Source: Methanospirillaceae archaeon | Lineage (GTDB): Archaea > Halobacteriota > Methanomicrobia > Methanomicrobiales > Methanospirillaceae | Length of the DNA stretch: 34,040 nt | Assembly (NCBI GenBank): GCA_016926505.1 | Contig: JAFGOM010000043.1 | Coordinates: forward strand, 1 to 34,040 | Direction: 5' to 3' | Part shown: piece after piece, positions 18,355 through 28,400 of the stretch | Layout: each line of letters opens with the position of its first letter | Numbering within the stretch: position 1 is the stretch's first letter | Program-made: the position numbers and the translations under genes | Notes under the pieces: generated by a model | Seen by the model: the letters and a program-made list of their open reading frames with translations, nothing else | The model's database searches: none | What the model was told of the DNA's origin: nothing

Positions 18355-21300
18355 TCATCCACCTACCTGTAATGTACCGGGATGATTCATAAAAAGCCAG
18401 TATCCTCGTCCGGGAGAGAGCATGCGTGAGTCTGAAAACTCCCCGGTTCCCCCTTTGAGGATGGCGGTATCATACCGCTGGTCACTGCCCGAAAATCCGA
18501 TACAGGTGCTCCATACATCCTGTATTGATGAAAGGGCGGTTGCTGCCGGCATTGGCACGATAGAACCGTACCCGATGAGGTTCCAGCCGGAGAACAGGTA
18601 TTTTGTAGCAGTTGCACCGGTATCCTGTGCATAGATAAGGGGAACAGTGACCTCATACGATGCGTATATCCAGTACCCCTCAAGGAGCGCAATGGGATCC
18701 GAATCCTGTACCGAAACAAAACCGTATGAATCGTCCGGGTCATACCGCCAGAGAGAGTGACCTGCAGTCGGAACTCCTGAGAATATCGAGGCAGTATTGT
18801 GCCCCTCTGCAAGGATCGCAGGGATCGATACGAGGTTCCAGCCGGGGTACAGTGAAAGAAAGTCTCCTTCCCGTTTCACACAAACGGAAAGGGTATCTGA
18901 TACCACCTCTCCTTCTTTCATCCTCTCGGCATATATCACGTACGTTCCCTCCTTTGTTGCCTCACTTGTCTGGAAACGTAACTCACACAGACCTTCGTTG
19001 TCAGTCACCACCCGTGCATAGTACCGGACGCCTTCGTACGGACCCGGGGGTATATCACTCCTGATGGTCCCATATCCCCCGCCCTTGTACTGGTACTCAC
19101 CGATGAGATACGGGCCGCCTTCCGGATCCTGAAAGACATTGCTCTGACCATACTGCATGAGCGGGGGCTGATCCCCGGCAGCTCCACTCATAGAACCGGT
19201 TCCAAAAAGCCAGATATAGAACTCCTCGTATGGTTCTGCGTGAACCGTAACCGAAAAGGGAGAACCGGCAGGAACCTCGGCGGAATTGGTAGTCAGCCGG
19301 ACACCTTCCCGCTCTGTTATTACAATGGGAACCGTGGCGTGTGCACCGGCATCCAGCATATCATATGCATACGGACCCGATGCTGCATAGATAGTATACA
19401 GACCGGGAGCAAGAGAGAGAGAACCGGTCTTCCAGGTGTACTGCCAGGTCTCATCGATATAAACAGGAACCGTCGTGAAGGTGGCAGGATCGCCGCTGAT
19501 AGCCGGAATGGCCGGATTCCCGAGCATTACCCCGTTTTCAGCGAGATTCTCTCCTTTCAGGTACAGGTACGTGGTACCTGATTCCATATTCGTCCCGGTA
19601 AGGGTGAGGTCTTCTCCCAAGGGTATCGTATCCCTGTCTGCCTGTGCCGTCATCTCACCCCCCTCGATGGTAATCTGGACCTGACCGTAGGAGGTTCCGG
19701 CAAGGTTGTTCCGGTCAGCAGGATCTGATACGGCATAAAGTGTATACCGGCCTTTGGGGAGTTTCGTGTAGGCGGTACTCCAGGAGTATTCCCATGTTTT
19801 ATCAGGCGATACCGGGGCCGTAATAAATGATTCAGGAACACCGTTTCTGACCGGGATGTAGGGATCGGTCAGCCTGCCGCCGGAGACCGGAAGATTTCCC
19901 CCCGCGATAAAGAGATAGGTCGTGGCCGATGCAGCATTCATCCCAGATAAGAGAACTTTCTCCCCGAGATAGTAACTTCCATCACCATCGGCTTGAATTG
20001 TCACCGAACCTTTTGCAACCGACAGGTCAGCGTCAGCCGTTGTGTAACCGACCCCGGTCAGCCGTTCTGCATGTACCTGGTAATTCCGCTGCGCCGTTGC
20101 ACGAGATGTGGAGAGAGAGAATGTCCGCTCACCGGTACTGTCTGTTGTTACCGTGGCGTAATACCCTATTCCGTTATCAGGTCTGAAGGGAACATCATCC
20201 CTGATGGTAAGGCCTAATCCCCCGTCGTACCGGTATGAACCGATTGTGTACGGGCCCGGGATAGGATCCTGCATAAGACCTGCCTGGGGCATGATGATAA
20301 ACGGTGGCTGGTCTCCCTCAAGACCAGACATGGACCGGGTCTTTTTCATCCAGAGGTAATACGTGGTATCAGGAACCCCTGATAGCCGCACCAGCACCTT
20401 CTCACCCGGTATAACAGACGGCGGCGATACATTGACCGTCAACGGATCAGCAGCCATCGAGAAGTAACGAATCGGGGATACGGTCTTTCCTACATAGACA
20501 GAACCGTCTGGTGTCCGGTACTCTTCCAGCATATCGTTATTATTACACTCAGCCCGCACAGCGTACCTGCCGGTTTTGTAGAGCGGGACACCATAAGTCG
20601 CTCCCGTGTCCCAGCCGTTATCAGACGGAGCAACGGTATGACCGTCCCGTGTTCCGATAAAATACCACGGCTGTGACTGCACGGTAAGGTCATGCAGGGA
20701 ATAGAGGATGCCATCCTTACCCCAGAGGCTCTCAAACGACTCGCCGTCCTCGTATCGGAGGTCGATACGGAAAGGGCCGTCATAATTGGGGTTATAATTA
20801 ACCCTGCCTGCTATCGGGTAGAGATTGGTATCGATACAGAAATTGAGGATATCTCCTGCAATAGCCTGGCCTTCGGTAACATCAGACCCGGAAGTGGTAT
20901 CCATGATCCGCAGATCGATTGCAGGATCCCTGATATAGAATGCAATGCCCTTGTTCTCTTCTTCCCACCGGTACCAGGCTCCGGTTCTGTTGCCAAAAAC
21001 TGCAGGATCCACGTCAAAGGTCTGCATACTGGTTATCCTGAGGATCATATCCGGATCCGTGCCATCCGGATTACCTCCTCCGGGCCACCAGGCAATCTGG
21101 CGACTTGGTCCGAGGGCGTTGGCTACATCCAGATCCTGTTCACCAAGAAAGATATCATCCCCCTGCCGTATCCAGATGGTTGAGAGCGGATTTATCAGGA
21201 GATCGGTTCCGGTCACATTCCCGGTAGAGAGAGAGGCATTAAAAGAATCTTCTGATTGAGAATCGATCCCGATCGGGATATCAGGGAAAAGATTTGATGG

Positions 21301-21423
21301 TATCAAAACGTCCGGGTTCACTGCTCCGGACACACAGACAATACCGAAAAGAAAGATGAGATGGATTGCAAGGATACCGATTCCCAACCCGGGTTTCCCG
21401 GACCATCCATCATCTGGGGACAT
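18355..21423 (-). CDS. Large secreted DUF3821-domain surface protein
   Basis: The 1022-residue protein has an N-terminal hydrophobic signal segment (about 13-33, ending CVSGAVNP), then a DUF3821-type domain (about 75-325, with WIRQGDDIFLGEQDLDV), known mainly from Methanomicrobiales surface proteins. The rest is internally repeated: A1 (about 327-470) and A2 (about 707-850) share SMSG..GDQPP, QDP..GPY.IG.Y and YYA.V.TD, while B1 (472-590) and B2 (592-703) share TTYL, TW.Y.W and G.YT.YA. The C-terminal 165 residues contain two GWNL repeats. No C-terminal membrane helix is visible. A structural or adhesive role at the cell surface is inferred. A TATA-like TTTTTATATTCC lies immediately before the ATG, so the true start could be a downstream TTG at 21387. 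It begins 45 bases after the PEGA/PKD gene. Confidence 0.8.
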   Translation of the reverse strand: MSPDDGWSGKPGLGIGILAIHLIFLFGIVCVSGAVNPDVLIPSNLFPDIPIGIDSQSEDSFNASLSTGNVTGTDLLINPLSTIWIRQGDDIFLGEQDLDVANALGPSRQIAWWPGGGNPDGTDPDMILRITSMQTFDVDPAVFGNRTGAWYRWEEENKGIAFYIRDPAIDLRIMDTTSGSDVTEGQAIAGDILNFCIDTNLYPIAGRVNYNPNYDGPFRIDLRYEDGESFESLWGKDGILYSLHDLTVQSQPWYFIGTRDGHTVAPSDNGWDTGATYGVPLYKTGRYAVRAECNNNDMLEEYRTPDGSVYVGKTVSPIRYFSMAADPLTVNVSPPSVIPGEKVLVRLSGVPDTTYYLWMKKTRSMSGLEGDQPPFIIMPQAGLMQDPIPGPYTIGSYRYDGGLGLTIRDDVPFRPDNGIGYYATVTTDSTGERTFSLSTSRATAQRNYQVHAERLTGVGYTTADADLSVAKGSVTIQADGDGSYYLGEKVLLSGMNAASATTYLFIAGGNLPVSGGRLTDPYIPVRNGVPESFITAPVSPDKTWEYSWSTAYTKLPKGRYTLYAVSDPADRNNLAGTSYGQVQITIEGGEMTAQADRDTIPLGEDLTLTGTNMESGTTYLYLKGENLAENGVMLGNPAIPAISGDPATFTTVPVYIDETWQYTWKTGSLSLAPGLYTIYAASGPYAYDMLDAGAHATVPIVITEREGVRLTTNSAEVPAGSPFSVTVHAEPYEEFYIWLFGTGSMSGAAGDQPPLMQYGQSNVFQDPEGGPYLIGEYQYKGGGYGTIRSDIPPGPYEGVRYYARVVTDNEGLCELRFQTSEATKEGTYVIYAERMKEGEVVSDTLSVCVKREGDFLSLYPGWNLVSIPAILAEGHNTASIFSGVPTAGHSLWRYDPDDSYGFVSVQDSDPIALLEGYWIYASYEVTVPLIYAQDTGATATKYLFSGWNLIGYGSIVPMPAATALSSIQDVWSTCIGFSGSDQRYDTAILKGGTGEFSDSRMLSPGRGYWLFMNHPGTLQVGG

Positions 21424-21467
21424 GGAATATAAAAAGAGAATGTTTTCCGGGGTATCCCAAAAAACGA

Positions 21468-24400
21468 TCAGCGTACCTCGATGTACTCCTTCTTTGTTAT
21501 CATATCCTCACCTTCATAGTTCTTGATGGCAAGGGTGATGTTATACCGGCCGGGAGTATGGTATACATGCGACGGGTTTGCTTCAAATGAACCCTGTCCG
21601 TCTCCAAAGTCCCATAACCATGATGACGGGAATCCTTCAGATTCATCAACGAAGTGAACCTGCAACGGATACCTTCCTGATACCGGGTGGGCTGAAAAGT
21701 CTGCAACCGGTTCCTGGAGGACCGTTATTGTCTCATATGCATAGTCATAACCTACGTTTGGTTTCTGAACCTGAAGGGTAACCTGGTATACACCCGGGGT
21801 CGTATAGGTGTGAACCGGGTTCTTTGCATACGAGAAGGGTGAGTTGTCGCCAAAGTTCCAGCTGTAGATGAGCGGACCGCCAAGAGACATATCAGTAAAG
21901 TTCACACCAAATCCCGGGGGCGTGTATCCACCGACGGGTTCGGCAATAAACCGGGCGATGGGATCGTTGGTCACCTCGATGAAGTTGTTCTTGGTGACCG
22001 AGACACCACCGGAAGATACGGGAGCTGCCTCGTTAAATGCCGTCAGCGTCACGTTATAAAATCCGGTCTCGGTGTAGTAATGGATCGGTTCCTGGAGGTT
22101 TGAGAACTGGAGATCCCCAAACTGCCAGTACCAGGCGACCGGGTTGTTCTTGGTCAGGTCATAGAACTGGACCGGGTAGTTCGGGGGAACCTTCGTTATG
22201 TTTGCCGAGAAATCAGGGTCAGGAGGGAGGATGAAGACTGCTTCTATCGTGTGACCGTTTGCGTTGACATAATAGAAGGTGTACTCACTAACCGGACCGA
22301 CTGACTGCCCGTCCACGATAACATCAAGGACCGCATTACCCGGGTTCGGAGTCATCGTGTAGGTCTGGTTCTCGTTGCAGTATACTTCTGTTACACCGAG
22401 AGGTGAGATGGTTCCACCACCGGGAGCCCGGACACTTGAGGTTATGGTGAAGGTCTTGGTATGAAAGACCGCCTCTATGGTGTGGTCTGCCATTACATTC
22501 TCAAAGACCGTAGTGTTCGGACTTATCTGCGGACCACGGGATACGCTGTCCACGATAATATCTCCGATGGTATGGCAGCCGTCTGCAGTGATAACGAAAC
22601 TGCAGTCCTCTCCGGCATCAACCTGCTGGATGCTTGCCGGATCTATCGTTCCGCCAACTCCTGCTGTCGGGGTGATGGTATAGACAACCTGTGAGAAGAC
22701 AGCCTCAATACTTGAGTCTGCCAGAACATCAGTGAAGGTATAGGTATAAGGACTTGCCTGTGGGCCGTAATGTTCGGTGCCGCCGATGATGATGTCAGAG
22801 ATAACAAAAGCGGTATCTGCGGTCACGGTGAAGGCCTGGTCGCCACCATAGGGAACCTTCACCTCACCCTGAGGGTCTATCGATCCCCCGGATCCGGCAG
22901 TGGCCGTGATGGTGAACTCCTCACCTGAAAAGGTCGCATAGAGCGTGTGGTCTTCGGTAACCGGATCAATGGTATAGGTGTTGTCTACCACTTCATCGAT
23001 AACCGATACGCTGTTGTCAGTGAGGTCAACCAAGGACTGACCGGTATCAGGAGTCATGGTAAAGGCCTGGCAGTCACCATAGTCAACGATGGCCTCCTCC
23101 GGTTCAATAGTGCCTCCCTCGGATGCATCTGCGGTGAGCAGATACTGTAGTTTTGTAAAGAGGGCAGTCACCGTCATATTCTGCGTCACGTTCGCATGGC
23201 TGGTACAGGGATCATTTAATCCGAGTGCCTCAAGGTCTTCGGTATAACTCCAGTTGAACTCGAGAAGTGTGTATCCGGGATCGGCAGTGGCACAGAACTG
23301 ACCGGATGGACTGTTATAGGGGATAACCACAGGGGTATCGGGGGTGATGTTGCCACCCGGACCTGCAAGAGGTGTGACTGTCACATGGGTCGGCCTGAAC
23401 TCTGCCTCGATCGTGTGGTTTGTTACGACATTAAAAAACTGATATCCGATATCAGAGATTGGTTTACTGACACCATCCATCTTAACAGACTTGATGGTAT
23501 AATCGTCATACGGGGTGACCATATAGACCGGACTGTCATCTCCGTGGGTAACCGGGTAGGGGTTTGGTTCATACGGAGTGATGTTGCCACCCTTACCGGC
23601 AATGGCAGATACATACCAGGTCTTTAACCGGGCATTCGCAGAGAGAGTATGGTCAGCAAGGATATTCTGGATGGTATGATTGGTAACGGTGGTATATGGG
23701 GGTGGCAGAATGATCGGCTGCCCGTCAAGGGATATCTCACTGATCTCGTAGGAATCGTCATCAGTTGAGATGATGAACTTCTGGCTGGATTCAGATTCAT
23801 AGGTCTGGGTTCCCGGTGTTATCACGATATGAGGACCGGGTGAGACGGTTATGGTATACTGCATCCGGTCCATCCGGATCGGGACTCCCCATTTTGAGGG
23901 CCTGCCGGTAAACATGCTTGTATCCACGGAGACGGTCTTGTTCTGCCAGACCGGCAATGAGGTAAAGACCACATCAACGAGAGCCGGGTTTGGTAGTGAT
24001 GCCCAGCCGGGGGTTGTTCCCTCGTATCCGTCATCTACATACATCTCAATACCCGGCAGATCCGCTCCGGTAGCATTGACCACGGTCTCGAAGTAGACAT
24101 CAATGTACTCGGTGGATTTCTCAAGGGTCTCGTTAATAACGAAAGGATCCGGTGATGTCTCGACGTCAATCTCAAACACATCCATTGCAGATTCATACCC
24201 GTCCTTTCCCATGAGATACATGTAATCACCATCACCCAGTTCCATCTCGCAGGGAGTCTGTCCAATCTCGGAGACAATTAAACCTGCATCCGGCATGATT
24301 GATGATACAGAGGCTTGTGCTTCTTCCTGGGTGCCCGCATTCTGCACTGCGTCTGAAATGACTGCCACGGAATCGGGTGTAAAGACAGTATCAGATAAGA

Positions 24401-25064
24401 AACCGTCCCATGAACCGCCAATCAGTATGACATCAGCTCCTGCAGGCATTGACTTGAACTGTGTCGTGATATATTGTTTATCTGCTTCGAGCGGTATGTT
24501 CCGCTCGGTCACCTTGCCAGCTTCTACTGTGAACCAGTCGTGAGCCTTTTTATAGCCTTCTTTCTCGATATCATAAACGTAATCTCCGGGCGGCAATGAC
24601 TCTAAGGAGAGCGGGGTCTTACCATGTACCTCACTCTGATATGCAACCAGCATTCCAGCCTTCGAAGCTAAACTCAGCGTAATATCAGCTCCAGGTGGAT
24701 CAGTTGAGACATGAAGTGCCCCATACATGGCATCCGTTTCCGGAAGTGAGATGGGATTTCCATTACCCAGATCAACATTGGTTGACGGTGTAACCGCGAT
24801 CTCAGTCCACCAGGTCCCGTACCCGTACTTCTTGAGATAAATCGTCCAGGTTCCAGGCTCGAGGAAGAACTGTTTCGGAGTAATTCCAATAAGTTCGTCA
24901 ACCGTAAGGTTTGCCTCGCCGGGTTCTGTTGTTGCGTAAATCTCTGCACCGGCAGGTGTACTGTTCACGTAGATGGTTCCCTGCTGGGCATACACCATCC
25001 CGGGAACAAGCAGCGTTACCAGTAGTACCGCTGCAATTATGGTTTCCAATCGTATCCTTTTCAT
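21468..25064 (-). CDS. Giant secreted composite protein: PEGA-like domains, InlB-like repeats, PKD domains
   Basis: The 1198-residue exported protein has a cleavable signal peptide (residues 1-26, ending VYA before QQG). Three PEGA-like beta domains follow (about 27-110, 113-195, 197-315); the third carries an insertion of roughly 50 residues. After a linker come seven tandem repeats of about 78 residues (403-945), each with G-G-x-I-x-P, a valine/tyrosine-rich strand and an ending H-T-I-E-A-x-F; these resemble the divergent InlB B-repeat type of bacterial surface proteins. Three PKD domains close the protein (about 948-1198), each with W-x-F-G-D and a closing Y-x-V/I-T-L strand. There is no C-terminal anchor. 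A ribosome binding site GAGGGGGAT precedes the ATG. Structural or binding function at the cell envelope is inferred. Confidence 0.85.
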   Translation of the reverse strand: MKRIRLETIIAAVLLVTLLVPGMVYAQQGTIYVNSTPAGAEIYATTEPGEANLTVDELIGITPKQFFLEPGTWTIYLKKYGYGTWWTEIAVTPSTNVDLGNGNPISLPETDAMYGALHVSTDPPGADITLSLASKAGMLVAYQSEVHGKTPLSLESLPPGDYVYDIEKEGYKKAHDWFTVEAGKVTERNIPLEADKQYITTQFKSMPAGADVILIGGSWDGFLSDTVFTPDSVAVISDAVQNAGTQEEAQASVSSIMPDAGLIVSEIGQTPCEMELGDGDYMYLMGKDGYESAMDVFEIDVETSPDPFVINETLEKSTEYIDVYFETVVNATGADLPGIEMYVDDGYEGTTPGWASLPNPALVDVVFTSLPVWQNKTVSVDTSMFTGRPSKWGVPIRMDRMQYTITVSPGPHIVITPGTQTYESESSQKFIISTDDDSYEISEISLDGQPIILPPPYTTVTNHTIQNILADHTLSANARLKTWYVSAIAGKGGNITPYEPNPYPVTHGDDSPVYMVTPYDDYTIKSVKMDGVSKPISDIGYQFFNVVTNHTIEAEFRPTHVTVTPLAGPGGNITPDTPVVIPYNSPSGQFCATADPGYTLLEFNWSYTEDLEALGLNDPCTSHANVTQNMTVTALFTKLQYLLTADASEGGTIEPEEAIVDYGDCQAFTMTPDTGQSLVDLTDNSVSVIDEVVDNTYTIDPVTEDHTLYATFSGEEFTITATAGSGGSIDPQGEVKVPYGGDQAFTVTADTAFVISDIIIGGTEHYGPQASPYTYTFTDVLADSSIEAVFSQVVYTITPTAGVGGTIDPASIQQVDAGEDCSFVITADGCHTIGDIIVDSVSRGPQISPNTTVFENVMADHTIEAVFHTKTFTITSSVRAPGGGTISPLGVTEVYCNENQTYTMTPNPGNAVLDVIVDGQSVGPVSEYTFYYVNANGHTIEAVFILPPDPDFSANITKVPPNYPVQFYDLTKNNPVAWYWQFGDLQFSNLQEPIHYYTETGFYNVTLTAFNEAAPVSSGGVSVTKNNFIEVTNDPIARFIAEPVGGYTPPGFGVNFTDMSLGGPLIYSWNFGDNSPFSYAKNPVHTYTTPGVYQVTLQVQKPNVGYDYAYETITVLQEPVADFSAHPVSGRYPLQVHFVDESEGFPSSWLWDFGDGQGSFEANPSHVYHTPGRYNITLAIKNYEGEDMITKKEYIEVR

Positions 25065-25174
25065 GTCCTTGACATCCCCCTCATTTTTAATGGTGATAAG
25101 CGGTCAGATTCACTGACGCATACCTTTCATGTCGTGTCTTTGCAATGGGAGTTATTCAGCGTTATATTAGTTAT

Positions 25175-25185
25175 GGTATATATAG
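25175..25185 (-). promoter_or_regulatory. TATA box for the PEGA/PKD gene
   Basis: On the minus strand CTATATATACC lies about 111 bases before the ATG at 25064, which implies a leader of roughly 85 bases. It sits in the 409-base gap between the two giant genes, which otherwise shows no gene; short frames there (for example 25134-25355 plus) have no family features. Confidence 0.45.
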
Positions 25186-25445
25186 ATATGGAAATATCAC
25201 AGAAATGTGGCGCTATTGTCAGGGCAAAAACAGTTCTTTATTCATATGGTAAACCAGTCTTTATGCTCCTTTTGCTATCCAAAAACTATCATTGCAACGA
25301 AAAGCGCACATTTATTGCCCAATTGAGTCACCATATGGAAAACCTGCCTCAATGAAACAGGAGGAGGATAAATGAGGTTGGGAATGGGTACCGATGAATC
25401 AAAAAATGAAAAAGGTCTGAAAATTATTAATATCGGAGTAAAAAA

Positions 25446-25468
25446 TAAAAAAAAATCGGGATAACCCG
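25446..25468 (-). terminator. Hairpin plus T-tract after the PKD gene
   Basis: On the minus strand CGGG-TTAT-CCCG (25457-25468) forms a four-pair hairpin and is followed by A and a run of nine or ten T (25446-25455). It begins only six bases after the stop of the PKD gene, a compact intrinsic-type terminator. Confidence 0.55.
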
Positions 25469-25473
25469 GTTTC

Positions 25474-28400
25474 TTACCCTTCTGCAGGGATATCCGGTTC
25501 TTCATCGGTTGTGGTTTCTTCTTCAGCAACCGGTTCTTCTGCAGGAGAGTTCTCTTCTGTCAGTTCTGCTTCTGCTACCCCAAAGGAACCACCGGCCTCA
25601 GTCACAGCGATATAGACCGGGTTTGCTGCCCTGCTGATGCCTGCTGCGTTCTTGACGCTTAATACAACTGTGTACATACCAGGTTTCTCGTAGGTGTGGG
25701 TCGGGTTCTGCTGGGTTGACATTGCCCCGTCTCCGAACTCCCAGAGCCATTCTATCGGTTTGAATTGAGCGGGATCAGTCGTATCCTGGAATGAGACAGT
25801 CAGGGGTGCTGCGCCGGTTATCGGGGTTGTTGCAATGAAGGTAACAACCGGTGGGGCAGTCTCGGTGACCGTGATCGTCCTTGACGTGGTATCCTCCAAT
25901 GCCTGCTCAATGGATATGGACTCAATCCCAAGTGCATTAAGGGTGTTAATTGCATCGGTCAGGTAATTGTCCTTGTATACCGTTAGATTGACTACGTACT
26001 GTCCCTGGGTTGAATAAGTGTGAACCGGTGGATTCTGGCCGGTAAAGCCACTCTGGTCTCCAAATTCCCATTCCCATCTGCCGGGATTTCCCAGTGAGGT
26101 ATCGGTAAAGGTTACATCGAGTGGTTTAACACCAGTCATCGGGTTTGCGGTAAACGCTGCTACGAGTCGTTCATAGGGATATACCGGGGTTGCCGGAGAG
26201 GTATCAGTCCCGTATTCGTTTATCGCTGTCAAAGTGACGTTGAATGGGCCTGAACGGGTATAGGTATGGATTGGGAACTGAATGTTGGATGTCTCACCAT
26301 CACCAAAGTTCCAGAACCATGCCGTTGGATTGTTGGCAGATGTATCTGTAAACGTCAGGGTGAGCGGGGTCTCTCCAATTGGGGGATCCGGGCTTACCGT
26401 GAACTGGGCATAGGGTTTCTTCTCGATGACAACCGATCTTTGTTTCTGATCTGATATCCCGTAATACGAACTTGATGCCGTGAGCGTTACGGTGAAGTTA
26501 GCAGTATCATAGTAGATGTGCTGGGGATGCTGCTGAGTTGAACTATACCCGTCCCCAAACTGCCAGAACCAGGTATCAACCGAACCGGTTGATTCATCGG
26601 TAAAGTTCACCGGCCACTGACCATCTGACAGGGGAACAATAACATAACTGAAATCAGCATCGATAGTCTGGCCGATTGAGATCGGCAGTGCCGAAGCATC
26701 CTGACCGTAGGCATTGGTCACAGTGAGCGTCGGGTAATAGGTCCCCGGATTGGCATAGGTATGTGTCGTCTGTACTGTCCCGGGGTTGCTTCCGCTCTGA
26801 TCACCAAAGGTCCAGGCATAGGTGAGCGGCGGGGTGCCGGTAGATGAAGAGCCATTAAAACTGATGATAGCTGGTGCAATTCCCCTATCCGGTGTCATGG
26901 TAAAGGATGCAGTGGGTGCTGTGATATTATAAATTTCAAGTGTGCGTTGGACTGAATCACTGTCATTAAATGTTGAGTTATTGGCTGTCAGGTTTATCGT
27001 GTAGATACCACCAGTCTGATATTCAACATTCACAATCCGTGCCGTGGATGTCGCGGGATCACCACCGGCAAAGGTCCAGCTTCTTCCATCAATACCGCTT
27101 CCGGTAGAAGTATCAGTAAACGTAACTGTTACCGGTGGAACCGCAGGTACATAGTTATGAGTAAAGTTGGCAGTAACCGGTATGCCTACATAGATATAGT
27201 GATCCTCATGATGCGACTCTACATCATACGGCGATGTTGCAGTGAGATTTACCGTATAATACGTTGCATAATCAAGCGGCCCGGTGTACTCATGGGTTAC
27301 CGGTTGCACTCCGGAAGTGGTCTCGGTGTCTCCATCACCAAACTGCCAGAAGCAGGATGTTATCGGTCCGTCACCGGTAACCGTAGGATTAAATGTGACA
27401 TTGAGATCGTAAACTCCAAGCCGTGGTGAACCATTAAAACTAACGGAAAGACCCTGTTTTGCGGTGAGGTTATATATTTTTTGAGTTGAATTGACTGCAC
27501 CATCATAGGTTTGGTTTTCCCCGGTCAGGGTTACTGTGTACGTTCCTGCTGCTGCATACTCGTGTGTCGGATTCTGTCCTGTTCCAGAGACGGTGTCTCC
27601 AAAATTCCATGACCAGGTGTCTATAGCAGTAGTTCCTTTATCATCTGCAAGAAATGTTACATTAAGCGGCATGACTCCCTCAAGGAGGGTGGTATTATTA
27701 AAGGAGAAGTATGGAATATCCACTGCTGTGAAGGTCACATTCCTGATTCCAAACAGGTGAGATGTGGTGTTGGTGATATTGAGTGATGCAACGCCAGTTC
27801 CTGTAGTTGTTACATTGACGATCAGACTCTCATCCGATGATGTTGCCGGATCTCCAAATTCAAAAATCCAGTCTAATGAACCAGGACTCGTTGAACCGAT
27901 CGAACTTGTATTGGTAAACAGGATGTGTTGTCCTACCGCCACATTTGTAGAGGTATTATACGTAAAGTTGGCGTACGGTGTCAGATAGATCTTGTGTGTT
28001 ACCGGATCAGATAATCCACCACAGAGTGTGGTATTGTTGACATAGTGGGTGACATTGTACTCACCATCATAGTCAAAATATCCTAGAAGTACATCCTGAT
28101 TCTTTGTACCCAGACCAGGAGTGGTCCCCATTGGGGTTCCATTTGGATAGACATACCATTCGTACTGTGGAGCACTTCCCTCATCAGTACTATGATCATG
28201 CAGCGTAAAGGTTGTCTGAGTGAAGTTGCCCCAACCGTCATCATCTGTTGCTGTTCCTACTGGAACACCAGAACCTGCAGGGGGTGTGATATTGAAGGTT
28301 GCTACCGGTTTATCATAGACATAGATCGTCTCAAAAATTGAATCCTGGAGATGACCTCCATCTGCGTCATTAACCACCGTGAAATTTATGTCGTATATTC

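Noticed and set aside
19240-21259. Many plus-strand frames inside the DUF3821 gene
   Set aside because: They are antisense shadows of a repeat-rich gene with strong codon bias; none has a motif or ribosome site.
21868-28000. Repeated sequence in the PKD/PEGA genes as DNA repeats or CRISPR
   Set aside because: The periodicity is at protein level (about 80-90 residues) with diverged DNA; there are no short identical direct repeats with unique spacers.
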